Assembly: GCF_026460945.1 (NCBI RefSeq)
Contig: NZ_JAOVZV010000014.1
Coordinates: 62,001-126,000 of the forward strand
DNA from: Chryseobacterium luquanense
GTDB taxonomy: Bacteria; Bacteroidota; Bacteroidia; Flavobacteriales; Weeksellaceae
Direction: 5' to 3'
DNA length: 64,000 nucleotides
Position 1 is the stretch's first letter; each line of letters opens with the position of its first letter. This document shows positions 52,912 to 61,714 of this stretch, in pieces. Under the pieces are notes generated by a model. That model was given only the letters and a program-made list of their open reading frames with translations. It was not told the DNA's origin and did not search any database. The position numbers and the translations under genes are program-made.

Positions 52912-53933
52912 GCTTCTGGAATTATAGGTAGGGTTACGGAAAATTGATGGTTGGTATTTTGAATTTTTATCTGACTTTCAGTTAGTAAAAAATACTGTTC
53001 GTTGAGGTTTTTTAATGCTTTTCCTGATGGAGATTTTGCATTTCTCTTTTGAATACTGTTATTTGAAACGGTAAGATTTTCATCAATTCTAATGGTAATA
53101 AAAACGGGTTTTGTTTCTGTTCCAAAATTATGCTGAATGGCGTTTTCTAATAATAACTGAAGACTTAGCGGAACAATAAAACCTTGAGATCGATGGCTTT
53201 CTATGTTTAGTTGATAAGATTTTCCGTATTTGTGCTGAATCAGTTTGAAATATTTTTTAACGAAAGCCAGTTCTTCGTCAATTTCTACCAATTTTTTATC
53301 TGAAACCTGCAAAACATAACGGTAAATATCTGCAAACTCATTGAGGAAATCTGATGCCCTGGCTTTATCTTCTTCAATAAGCTGATCGAGAATATTTAGG
53401 TTATTAAATAGAAAATGAGGATTGAGTTGATTTTTAAGCTGATTGATCTTGGTTTCGGAAAGCATTTCATTAAAATTTGCAATTTGCTGCTGGTTTTTCT
53501 GATTTTTTCGGTAGTAATAAAAAGCGAGAAAAAAACTTCCGTAAATAAAAGCATTCAGAAAGTCTGATATGACATTATTAAGAAATGTTTGCGAATTAAA
53601 GTTCCTTTCAAAAGTATCAAAAATAAAAGCTATAATAAGTTTGAAAATATTAAGTATCACCAAATATAAAAGAAGGGAAGTTCCAAAGATTTTATAAATT
53701 TCTTTAAAATTGAAATTGTCCGATTTTTGCCAATAGATCATCAGGAAACGCATGATCAGAAAGAGAATACCCGCATTAACAAAATATAATACCGGAGCTT
53801 CCGGTGTGAAAGTATACCAGTTGATCTCTCTTTCTGTCTGAAAACGGATTTCTATAGTTTGAACATAAGAAAAAAGAAAAATAAAGAGTAAAAAGTATTT
53901 GTTCTGCTGTATTTCGTTTAAAATTTTCTTCAT
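52908..53933 (-). CDS. LytS-type sensor histidine kinase (341 aa)
   Basis: Several hydrophobic helices occupy the N-terminal half (about residues 10-150). The phosphoacceptor H is in L-N-P-H-F-L-F-N-N-L-N (family His_kinase PF06580). A degenerate ATPase region (L-L-L-E-N-A-I-Q-H-N) follows. No extracellular sensor domain is visible, so it probably senses through its membrane part. Coupled to the response regulator. Confidence 0.9.
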   Translation of the reverse strand: MKKILNEIQQNKYFLLFIFLFSYVQTIEIRFQTEREINWYTFTPEAPVLYFVNAGILFLIMRFLMIYWQKSDNFNFKEIYKIFGTSLLLYLVILNIFKLIIAFIFDTFERNFNSQTFLNNVISDFLNAFIYGSFFLAFYYYRKNQKNQQQIANFNEMLSETKINQLKNQLNPHFLFNNLNILDQLIEEDKARASDFLNEFADIYRYVLQVSDKKLVEIDEELAFVKKYFKLIQHKYGKSYQLNIESHRSQGFIVPLSLQLLLENAIQHNFGTETKPVFITIRIDENLTVSNNSIQKRNAKSPSGKALKNLNEQYFLLTESQIKIQNTNHQFSVTLPIIPEA

Positions 53934-54011
53934 GATTTTGTTACAACAAAATAGTTCTATAAAAATACAGAACTATTTATAAAGTTTAGAATTGAATATA
54001 TTTTTTAAGTT

Positions 54012-54692
54012 TTACTTTGCTGGATTTTCGGGAAATGAAGCGGTAATATTTCCTTTATCATCATAAAAATCGAGCTTTGCTTTGTTTTCTTTATCTACAT
54101 AAAACATCGCTTTAGGTAATCCTTTTGCATCAAAAAGAAACAAACCATCTCTTTGTCCACGAGATTTTCCGAGCATAATTCTTGGAGTTCCCTGTTCAAA
54201 ATTTTTAGTTCTCTGAGATTCATTTTTAGACCGATCGTTGAATGTGAGACTGCTTCCCACAAACCTTTCATTGCCTTTTTGATAATCTTCAGATAACAAT
54301 TGCATGATTTGGTCGCCATCGTATTGATCATGGGTAAATGAAAGCCCCGAAGAATGGCCATCCGCATTTTTTTTACCGTCATAGATAAAACCGCCACATT
54401 CCAAGCCTTCTTCATTGAAAAATAACATTCCGGAACGTTTTTTACGCTTTTCGTTGGTGTAAAGGTTATTAATTTTGTTTTTACCGTTTGGAAAGCGGTC
54501 TACATTGGTAATTATCATTTTAACGGTGCCATCTTTTTCTACGATATTAATTCTTTCCACATCGATTTCTGAAAACTTTTGATTCCCATTACTTTTAAAA
54601 GCTGAATTGACTAAAAAGAAAATTGCAATGGCCATAAAAAAGGCAAAAGCTCTTAAAAATATAAGCTTTCTGTTGATACGTTTTTCTGTCAT
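54012..54692 (-). CDS. Membrane-anchored or exported protein of unknown function (226 aa)
   Basis: One N-terminal hydrophobic helix (F-F-M-A-I-A-I-F-F-L-V-N-S-A-F) acts as an anchor. The rest is polar, with repeated G-K/N turns and several F-D-A-K-G and Y-D-D-K-G motifs that resemble beta-hairpin repeats. No enzymatic motif. It is unlinked to the two-component genes on the same strand, 78 bases away. Confidence 0.65.
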   Translation of the reverse strand: MTEKRINRKLIFLRAFAFFMAIAIFFLVNSAFKSNGNQKFSEIDVERINIVEKDGTVKMIITNVDRFPNGKNKINNLYTNEKRKKRSGMLFFNEEGLECGGFIYDGKKNADGHSSGLSFTHDQYDGDQIMQLLSEDYQKGNERFVGSSLTFNDRSKNESQRTKNFEQGTPRIMLGKSRGQRDGLFLFDAKGLPKAMFYVDKENKAKLDFYDDKGNITASFPENPAK

Positions 54693-54816
54693 AATTGTTT
54701 AATTTTATGACGCAAAAGTATCATGAGTACAAATTGGAATCAAGAACTCTTTTTTGAACTAAGGATATAAAGGTCTAAACTAATAATATTATGGGATGAA
54801 TGAATTTTTAGTTTGA

Positions 54817-56007
54817 TTAAATAAAATCATAAACTCCATTTTTCCAGCCTAAAACTTTCGAAAAGTCTGCATTGAGCCAATTTTTGAGGATTGTTGCATA
54901 TACTTTTCTGAAATCTTCGGTGTAAATCAAATCTCCATCGTTGAGTTTCTGCAGATCTGGAAGCGCGTTCAAAATACCTTTCTTCTTTAAACCTCCGCTG
55001 ACGAAAAACATCTGGTTTGCTGTCCCGTGATCGGTTCCGTTGCTTGCGTTTTGGGCAACTCTTCGTCCGAATTCTGAGAAAGTCATCAGTAAAATATCAT
55101 TAAAAAGTCCGTTGCTTTTCATATCGGCAACGAAAGATTTTACGGCTTCATTGATTTCTCCGAAAAGTTTTTCCTGTCTTTCATTTTGATTAACGTGGGT
55201 ATCAAAACTTCCGATTGAAAGATAATAAACCTGCGTATTAATGTCAGATTTGATTAATGAAGCGACGGTTTTAAAGTCTTTTCCTAATTTTGAATTCGGG
55301 TATTCCTGAGTTGTTTTTTTAGCTTTACTTTTTTCAAAAATATAATCGGCGTTGTTGATGGTCGAGCCTAAAGTTTGGTATAAATAAGAAACTGTTTCGT
55401 CATCATGATGATGATCGTGGTCGTATAAAGATTTGAAATATTTTTCCTGACTGGTCTGATATAATTTTTTTGGATCTTTGAAGGCGAAAGCTTTGTTGTT
55501 TTCTCCCTTTAAAGCCAAACTCAGCATATCATCAACTTCCAAAGCCTGAGTAGGATGGTCGCAATTGTAACATTCTTCATCTAAAAATCTTCCAAGCCAA
55601 CCCGTTTCTAAATATTCATCACTTTTGCTTGCGGAATGCCAAATATCCATGCTTCTGAAGTGGGATTTATCGGGATTTGGATAACCAACATTATTTAAAA
55701 CGGAAAGTTCGCCATCATCAAAAAGTTCTTTAAAATAGGAGAGTGCAGGGTTGATTCCCGTTTCATCATTTAAAACTAAAGAATTCTGAATGGCAATTTT
55801 ATTTCTTTCTTTAAAATAAATGTCATTTTTTGTTGGAATAATCGTGTTCAAACCATCGTTTCCACCTGTAAACTGCAGAACAATTAAAATCTTTTGATTC
55901 GGGTTCAATGCATTATCCAAAGTCATCGATTTTAGAAAACCAGGCATCAATAACGAAGCGGTTGCCAATGAACTTATCTTTAAAAATTCTCTTCTTTTTA
56001 TAATCAT
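54817..56007 (-). CDS. DUF1501 family protein, Tat-exported (396 aa)
   Basis: The N-terminus K-R-R-E-F-L-K-I-S-S-L-A-T-A-S is a twin-arginine signal. Conserved alkaline-phosphatase-fold elements follow: F-T-G-G-N-D-G-L-N, F-R-S-M-D-I-W-H, F-S-E-F-G-R-R, and G-T-D-H-G-T. DUF1501 proteins are predicted sulfatase/phosphatase-like periplasmic enzymes of unknown substrate, always next to DUF1800 proteins as here. Confidence 0.88.
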   Translation of the reverse strand: MIIKRREFLKISSLATASLLMPGFLKSMTLDNALNPNQKILIVLQFTGGNDGLNTIIPTKNDIYFKERNKIAIQNSLVLNDETGINPALSYFKELFDDGELSVLNNVGYPNPDKSHFRSMDIWHSASKSDEYLETGWLGRFLDEECYNCDHPTQALEVDDMLSLALKGENNKAFAFKDPKKLYQTSQEKYFKSLYDHDHHHDDETVSYLYQTLGSTINNADYIFEKSKAKKTTQEYPNSKLGKDFKTVASLIKSDINTQVYYLSIGSFDTHVNQNERQEKLFGEINEAVKSFVADMKSNGLFNDILLMTFSEFGRRVAQNASNGTDHGTANQMFFVSGGLKKKGILNALPDLQKLNDGDLIYTEDFRKVYATILKNWLNADFSKVLGWKNGVYDFI

Positions 56008-56043
56008 GATTTTTTTTCTTTGATTAATAAAACTAAATTTCCC

Positions 56044-56078
56044 TAACTTCTAACTTCTAACTTCTAACTTCTAACTTT
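56044..56078. repeat. Heptanucleotide tandem repeat TAACTTC
   Basis: Four perfect copies and one imperfect copy (TAACTTT) of TAACTTC lie in the 71-base gap between DUF1800 and DUF1501 genes. Copy number may vary between strains. Confidence 0.8.
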
Positions 56079-57455
56079 TTACATCAACTGATATTCCGGA
56101 GTAGACATTAGATTAATAATATTCATTTTCAAACTTTGGTCGGAAAACTGATTAACGGTTTTCATATCGATTAATTCTGTGTTTTGAATAAGATAATCTT
56201 CAGGATTTTTATTTTTAAAAGTTTTTTCTACAGCAAGCCAGTCAATCGTGATATTAGGATTTTTAAAAGATTTTATTAATGCTTCTCTTGATTTCATTCC
56301 CATATCCATATCGTCATCTTCTTTTGCAGAATACTCCATTGGTCGCAAACCTGACCAAATTTGCGGAATCTGTAGTCTCAACATCAAAGTAGAACTGTCT
56401 ATCCATGATTTTCCACTTGGCCAACCTGCTACATTGGGTGGAAATAACAGCATTTGTCCCAGTAATTTCTGATAAACTGTGATATTTTCAGGGTTTCCGA
56501 TTTGCATGGGAAGAATTCTTATCATTCCCGCAATTAATTCTGTGGGTGATTTTATTTTATTGCCGACATTTTTTTTATCATAAAACCATGAACTTGAAAA
56601 AATGCTTTCCATCAATTTTTTAATATCATAATTGGAGGCATAAAATTCTTCGCTCAATTTATTAATATGGCTTTGATCAGGAATTTCATTCACGAAAAAT
56701 TTATAAATCTTTGTGGTGATAAATTTTGCCGTTGTTTTTTGTTCGAGAATAATATTTAAAACATCATCACCAGTGAAGTTTCCTGTTTTTCCAAGGAAAG
56801 TTTTTGTTCCGGTATCATGTTGTTTTGGGCGGTCGATGAATTCTCCTTCTTTGTTGTAGCCCCATCCTGTAAAAGCTCTTGCAAGTTCTTTAATGTCAGT
56901 TTCGGTGTAATTTCCTCTTCCCATGGTGAAAAGTTCCATCACTTCGCGGGCGAAGTTTTCATTGGGATGGTCTTTTTTATTCTGTTGATTGTTCAGGAAA
57001 TTGAGCATTGCCGGAGATTTACTGACTTCAAATAAAAGTTCTTTAAAGTTTCCTAAAGCATTTTTCCGAATAACATTTAATAATTGCTGATTGAATTTTG
57101 GATTGTTGACGCGCGTTGCAAAATGTCCGTGCCAGAAAAAAGCCATTTTTTCTCTTAGCTGATCTTCGCTTTTCGTTATCTGATCGAGAAAATTAAGATT
57201 CAGTTCTACGTTTTGCTTTTGGATAATCTTTTGAGTTTCTCTTTTTTGATCTGCAGTCGCTTTTGGGTCAGTATATTCAATTTGAACGATATCAGGAGTG
57301 TCATAATTGACTTCTCTAAACGGATATTCTTTAAATAAGCTTTTTATTAAAGCTTTGTTTTTATCATTTTTAAGATTTTCAATTTGAGAAAAATTTATCC
57401 CAAAACCGGCTCTGGTAAGCAAATGTTTATTTTGTGAAAGTGGTGATGTAACCAT
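56079..57455 (-). CDS. DUF1800 family protein (458 aa)
   Basis: The typical segments are present: L-L-T-R-A-G-F-G near the N-terminus, K-M-A-F-F-W-H-G-H-F, then N-F-A-R-E-V-M-E-L-F-T-M-G and R-A-F-T-G-W. The function of DUF1800 is unknown, but its constant partner is DUF1501. No clear signal peptide is seen, so the pair may be exported together through the partner, or the start may be further upstream. Confidence 0.88.
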   Translation of the reverse strand: MVTSPLSQNKHLLTRAGFGINFSQIENLKNDKNKALIKSLFKEYPFREVNYDTPDIVQIEYTDPKATADQKRETQKIIQKQNVELNLNFLDQITKSEDQLREKMAFFWHGHFATRVNNPKFNQQLLNVIRKNALGNFKELLFEVSKSPAMLNFLNNQQNKKDHPNENFAREVMELFTMGRGNYTETDIKELARAFTGWGYNKEGEFIDRPKQHDTGTKTFLGKTGNFTGDDVLNIILEQKTTAKFITTKIYKFFVNEIPDQSHINKLSEEFYASNYDIKKLMESIFSSSWFYDKKNVGNKIKSPTELIAGMIRILPMQIGNPENITVYQKLLGQMLLFPPNVAGWPSGKSWIDSSTLMLRLQIPQIWSGLRPMEYSAKEDDDMDMGMKSREALIKSFKNPNITIDWLAVEKTFKNKNPEDYLIQNTELIDMKTVNQFSDQSLKMNIINLMSTPEYQLM

Positions 57456-57641
57456 AGCAGACTTTATTTTTAGATGTAGATAAAGAAAATTGGTTAAAGT
57501 GTATAAACAGGATTTAACACATAATTATTATATCAAAGATAAAATATTTAAACGGATATTTAAATTTTACTGAATTTAAATTATTGAAAATCATTTTATT
57601 AATTGTGTCTACAGCATTTTTTTAAGATGAAATAAAAAGTT

Positions 57642-57659
57642 TTGGCATGATTTTTACAT
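57642..57659 (+). promoter_or_regulatory. Possible sigma-54-like promoter
   Basis: TTGGCATG, 4 bases, TTACAT resembles the -24/-12 pattern, but the essential GC of the -12 element is replaced by AC. A match is weak and listed only because it precedes the outer-membrane gene by 34 bases. Confidence 0.2.
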
Positions 57660-57692
57660 CTCGCAACCAGTAAAATTTAAAAAATCAGAGTT

Positions 57693-58265
57693 ATGAAAAT
57701 GTTTAAGCAAGCTATTTTAGGAGCGGGAATTTTGACAGCGGGATTAGTAAGTGCGCAAAGTGCTCAGATGAATAATATGATTAAAGTAGGGGCAACTGCA
57801 GGTATTGCAGTTCCTTCAGATAACCTTTCTGCTGCAGTTGGAGTAGATGTAGCGTACCAGAATTTAATTACTCCGGGATTCGGTTTAGGTATTGCGACAG
57901 GATATACTCATTATTTTGGGAAAAATAATAACGGATATACAAATAATGACGTAGGAGTAGTTCCTGTAGCTGCACTTTTCAGAGTTTATCCTAAGCAGAC
58001 AGGATTTTATTTCGGAGCCGATTTAGGTTACGGATTTTTAGTAGGTGATGAAAAAGTAGCAACCAATTCTACTGTTAACAGACCGGATGGAGGTTTCTAT
58101 CTAAAACCGGAAATTGGTTACCACAACAGAGACTGGAATTTCTTCCTTCAATATCAAAAAGTTTTCGCAGGTAGCAACGGAGATATTGCTGCACCGGCTT
58201 CTCAAGACTATAATGTGGGAAGTATCGGAGCGGGATTTTCATACAATATTCCTTTAGGGAAATAA
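57693..58265 (+). CDS. Outer-membrane beta-barrel protein (190 aa)
   Basis: Signal peptide (K-Q-A-I-L-G-A-G-I-L-T-A-G-L-V-S-A-Q) and then about eight amphipathic strands of G/Y/F-rich sequence ending in S-Y-N-I-P-L-G-K. This looks like an 8-stranded OmpA-like or porin-like barrel (OMP_b-brl). No peptidoglycan-binding domain is present. Function unknown. Confidence 0.8.
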   Translation: MKMFKQAILGAGILTAGLVSAQSAQMNNMIKVGATAGIAVPSDNLSAAVGVDVAYQNLITPGFGLGIATGYTHYFGKNNNGYTNNDVGVVPVAALFRVYPKQTGFYFGADLGYGFLVGDEKVATNSTVNRPDGGFYLKPEIGYHNRDWNFFLQYQKVFAGSNGDIAAPASQDYNVGSIGAGFSYNIPLGK

Positions 58266-58378
58266 TTATATAAAATATAATCAGTTATTAGCCAAACCTT
58301 TTCGAGTTTTTGAAAAGGTTTTCTGTTACCATACACGAAATACCAAAACAATTATTATATTTGATAAAATTTGTGATT

Positions 58379-59428
58379 ATGAACTTAAATCCAAAATTTC
58401 CTCTCTATTTACCGGGAGTAAAAAACACCAATAATGATAATGTTTCTATTATAGGAGCTAACTTGAGAGAAGATGTGACAACGATTGCATATTATACTTC
58501 AGGAAATTCCGGGATAGAACTTAAATTTAAAAATAACTATTCTACCAAAGAATATTCGTCTTTTGCAGACGTTCTTTCAGCGTTTATTCAGGAATCAAAT
58601 CTTGAGAATGTTCAGCGATTGGGAATTTCGGTTCCGGGACCTGTACTTGACGGAAAAAGTCATCCTGCAAGATTAAATTGGCATTTAGATGTAGAAGAAT
58701 ATCAAAGCAAATTTGGTTTTGAAAAGGTTTATATGTTGAATGATCAGGAAGCTGCGGCTTATGGAATTGGTCTTTTGGATGATTCTGAACTGGATGCAAT
58801 TTACACCGGAGATCACCGTGAAAAAGGGAATGTTGCTATTCTTGCACCAGGAAATGGTTTGGGAGAAGCAGGATATTTCTTTGACGGAAAATATTTAAGA
58901 CCTTTCGCAACTGAGGGTGGTCATTCTGAATTTTCACCAAGAACTAATGTTGAGGTAGAATTTTATCAGTTTTTAAATAATATCTACGGAATTGTAAGCT
59001 GGGAAAATGTACTTTCAAAAACAGGTTTATTTAATATTTACAGATTTTTGAGAGACGTAAAAAGACATCCTGAACCGGAATGGCTTTCAGAACGTTTAGC
59101 AAACGGAAATTTCACAGAAGAGATTTTTAAAGCTGCGATGCATGAAGATGCGATGATCTGCAAAATTGCTTTGGATACATTTTTAGAGTTTTTGGCAAGA
59201 GAAGCAAATAACCTTACTTTAAAGCTTAAAGCTACGGGAGGATTGCTGATTGCAGGAGATATTCCACAAATTATCAGAGAATATATCGATAAAGATAAAT
59301 TCTACGAGAAATTTAAAATCAGTGATAAGATGGAAGATATGTTGAAAAACATTCCGATCCATTTGGTCAATACAGACAGTACAAGTATTAATGGTGCGGC
59401 ACTTTATACCGCTTATTTTACAGAATAA
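58379..59428 (+). CDS. glk: Glucokinase (349 aa)
   Basis: The start at 58,379 (M-N-L-N-P-K-F-P) is taken because the longer frame adds an unlikely extension. Seen are P-G-P-V near residue 85, L-N-D-Q-E-A-A-A-Y-G, A-P-G-N-G-L-G-E-A-G and E-G-G-H-S-E-F-S-P-R, all typical of the Glk family. The usual N-terminal phosphate motif D-x-G-G-T is not obvious; the region reads I-I-G-A-N-L-R-E-D-V-T. It phosphorylates glucose for glycolysis. Followed by a terminator. Confidence 0.85.
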   Translation: MNLNPKFPLYLPGVKNTNNDNVSIIGANLREDVTTIAYYTSGNSGIELKFKNNYSTKEYSSFADVLSAFIQESNLENVQRLGISVPGPVLDGKSHPARLNWHLDVEEYQSKFGFEKVYMLNDQEAAAYGIGLLDDSELDAIYTGDHREKGNVAILAPGNGLGEAGYFFDGKYLRPFATEGGHSEFSPRTNVEVEFYQFLNNIYGIVSWENVLSKTGLFNIYRFLRDVKRHPEPEWLSERLANGNFTEEIFKAAMHEDAMICKIALDTFLEFLAREANNLTLKLKATGGLLIAGDIPQIIREYIDKDKFYEKFKISDKMEDMLKNIPIHLVNTDSTSINGAALYTAYFTE

Positions 59429-59434
59429 AACAAG

Positions 59435-59460
59435 ACTCCGAAGAAATTCGGAGTTTTTTT
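59435..59460 (+). terminator. Rho-independent terminator of glk
   Basis: Arms ACTCCGAA and TTCGGAGT with a short loop and T run. Confidence 0.85.
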
Positions 59461-59569
59461 ATGCCTGATTTTAGTCATGAAAATTATTATATTTATTGAT
59501 GTACATCAAGATGAATTATTAAATAAGATAATTACATTTGCAGCTTAATAAACAATTTAAAAATTTACA

Positions 59570-60136
59570 ATGAAAAAAATATTCTTATTAGCAGTTTTAG
59601 CTAGTGGTTTAGCATTCGGACAGGCAAAAAAAGTAGTAAGCTCAGATGTACATTGGTGGGGTTATAAAGTTGCTAAAACTGAATCTAGCTCTCATGATGG
59701 TACTGTGAAAGTAAAGTCGGGTAACATGATTATGAAAGGTAATGAGCTTGTAGGAGGAGATTTCGTTTTAGATATGACTTCAATTAATGCAACAGATCTT
59801 TCGGGTGAATATCAAGGAAAATTAAATGGTCATTTAAAAAACGGAGATTTCTTTGAAGTTGAAAAATTTCCAACAGCAAGTTTTAAAATTACATCGGTAA
59901 AGAAAAACAGTGATAAAGTTTACAATAAGCTTGTAACTGGAAATCTTACAGTAAAAGGAAAAACAAATCAGGTTTCGTTCCCTGCAAAAGTAAATTATGC
60001 AAACGGAGTAGTAAGTTTAGAGTCTAATAAATTCTCTTGGGACAGACAAAAATTTGATGTTGCTTACAAATCTTCTATGAAAGATGTTTTTGTGAAAGAT
60101 GAGATAGATATGACTGTAAAGGTGAGCGCAAAATAA
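59570..60136 (+). CDS. YceI-family periplasmic protein (188 aa)
   Basis: Signal peptide (K-K-I-F-L-L-A-V-L-A-S-G-L-A-F-G) and a YceI-type lipocalin barrel: W-W-G-Y-K-V, K-F-P-T-A-S-F-K-I-T, and K-F-S-W-D-R-Q-K-F-D-V. YceI proteins bind isoprenoid or polyprenyl lipids. It is followed by a close paralogue 78 bases downstream, with a terminator in between. Confidence 0.88.
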   Translation: MKKIFLLAVLASGLAFGQAKKVVSSDVHWWGYKVAKTESSSHDGTVKVKSGNMIMKGNELVGGDFVLDMTSINATDLSGEYQGKLNGHLKNGDFFEVEKFPTASFKITSVKKNSDKVYNKLVTGNLTVKGKTNQVSFPAKVNYANGVVSLESNKFSWDRQKFDVAYKSSMKDVFVKDEIDMTVKVSAK

Positions 60137-60156
60137 TTTATTCAAAAAAATATTAT

Positions 60157-60188
60157 TAAAAGTGTAGAAGTTCTACACTTTTTTTTAT
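60157..60188 (+). terminator. Rho-independent terminator
   Basis: Arms AAAGTGTAGAA and TTCTACACTTT with a T run, between the two YceI genes. Confidence 0.85.
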
Positions 60189-60214
60189 TTTTGTTGAATT
60201 GTAAATAAAAAATA

Positions 60215-60826
60215 ATGAAAAGATTACTATTGTTTGTTATGATGTGTACAAGCATATCATTTGTTTTTGCTCAAAAAAAAGGAGATAAAATTTCAAAAGT
60301 GATAACATCCGAGATAAAATGGTGGGGACACAAAGTTGTAAAAACTAAAGCTACCTCTCATTACGGAAGTTTAAAACTGAAAAGCGGTAAATTTAATTTC
60401 GATAAAACTGTTTTGGTAGACGGTGAGTTTGTAATCGACATGAGAAGCCTTGTTGTTGCTGATGTTTCGGGAGATGACCAAATAAAACTAACCAACGAAT
60501 TGAAAGGAACAAACTTCTTCGAAGTAAAAAAATTCCCGACTGCTAAATTTCACTTAAAAAAAATCATTCCTCTTGCAAACAGTGAGTACAACTCAACAAT
60601 TGTAGGTGATATCACGATTAAAAATATCAGAAAGACGATTTCTTTCCCTGCAAATGCGCATGTTACTCAATTTACAGTAGAAATCGAATCTTCTAAATTC
60701 TCTTTAAACAGAAAAGATTTCAGAATTTTCTATCAGAATTCTTTGAAAGATTATTTCATCAAAGACGAAATGGATATTCAATTCAAGATTTCTACTCAAA
60801 AAGTTGATAACGAAAGACCTTTATAA
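60215..60826 (+). CDS. YceI-family periplasmic protein, second copy (203 aa)
   Basis: Signal peptide (L-L-L-F-V-M-M-C-T-S-I-S-F-V-F-A-Q) and the same barrel motifs as the upstream gene (W-W-G-H-K-V, K-F-P-T-A-K-F-H-L-K). The two are tandem paralogues separated by a terminator, so each may have its own promoter. Predicted function as for the first copy. Confidence 0.85.
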   Translation: MKRLLLFVMMCTSISFVFAQKKGDKISKVITSEIKWWGHKVVKTKATSHYGSLKLKSGKFNFDKTVLVDGEFVIDMRSLVVADVSGDDQIKLTNELKGTNFFEVKKFPTAKFHLKKIIPLANSEYNSTIVGDITIKNIRKTISFPANAHVTQFTVEIESSKFSLNRKDFRIFYQNSLKDYFIKDEMDIQFKISTQKVDNERPL

Positions 60827-60847
60827 GGTTAAAATTTTTATAAAATA

Positions 60848-60881
60848 GGAAGGACTGCTTTTAAATAAGCGGTCTTTTTTT
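60848..60881 (+). terminator. Rho-independent terminator
   Basis: Arms AGGACTGCTT and AAGCGGTCTT (one mismatch) with a T run, after the second YceI gene. Confidence 0.75.
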
Positions 60882-60933
60882 ATTTTAGCTAAATCAATGC
60901 TGTTGAATAGTTTTAAAATTTAAATAAAATCCA

Positions 60934-61575
60934 GTGAAAATATATGTAATAAGTGGTCTTGGTGCAGATTTTAAAGTTTTGGAACGCTTACAATTTCCAA
61001 AAGAGCATGAAGTGGTTTTTATTGATTGGCTAATCCCCGAAAATGATGAATCTTTCAATTCTTATGTTGAAAGAATGGCTGAAAAAATTGATACCTCGGA
61101 ACCTTTTTATTTGTTAGGATACTCTTTTGGAGGAATTATGGTTCAGGAAATTAATCTAATTAAAGCTGCAGAAAAAGTAGTGATTCTGGGAAGTATCAAA
61201 TCTGATAAAGAAAAATCAAGATTAATCAAGGTGGGAGAGATTACTAAGATTCCTAAATATATTCCTGTTAATTTTTTTAATCTTAACAATTTCGAAAAGT
61301 ATTCTGTTTTCAGGAACTTTTTTGATCCTAAAAACCCTAAAGTCAATCAATATTTTAGAGTGACCGATCCTTATTATCTGAAATGGTCTGTTCAACGTAT
61401 TTCAGAATGGAAATTTGAGCAGAAAAATAACATTATTCAGATTATGGGTGACCGGGATATTGTTTTTCCGCTCAAAAATTCAAAACCGGATTATATTATA
61501 AAAGGTGGAACCCATCTTTTTCCGGCAACTAAACACAAAGAAGTTTCATTACTTTTAAATAAAATTTTTATTTAA
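60934..61575 (+). CDS. Alpha/beta hydrolase (213 aa)
   Basis: The start is GTG at 60,934. The nucleophile elbow G-Y-S-F-G-G lies near residue 72, with the acid in M-G-D-R-D-I-V-F and the histidine in K-G-G-T-H-L-F-P. The small size suggests a short-lid esterase. The substrate is unknown. It is monocistronic. Confidence 0.8.
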   Translation: MKIYVISGLGADFKVLERLQFPKEHEVVFIDWLIPENDESFNSYVERMAEKIDTSEPFYLLGYSFGGIMVQEINLIKAAEKVVILGSIKSDKEKSRLIKVGEITKIPKYIPVNFFNLNNFEKYSVFRNFFDPKNPKVNQYFRVTDPYYLKWSVQRISEWKFEQKNNIIQIMGDRDIVFPLKNSKPDYIIKGGTHLFPATKHKEVSLLLNKIFI

Positions 61576-61616
61576 TTTTAAAATACTACTAAATTTGTAG
61601 GGGTTATTTGTTTTAT

Positions 61617-61649
61617 TTGATGTTTTTATAAAATTTATTTTTAATTTTG
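61617..61649 (+). promoter_or_regulatory. Promoter of amt
   Basis: TTG at 61,617-61,619, a 22-base spacer and TAATTTTG at 61,642-61,649. The leader to the ATG at 61,715 is about 60 bases. Confidence 0.6.
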
Positions 61650-61714
61650 AGGGGTTGGAAATAAAACCAGTGAAATTTGCAAGAATTTCATTTAGCATTA
61701 AAATAAAAACTCTT

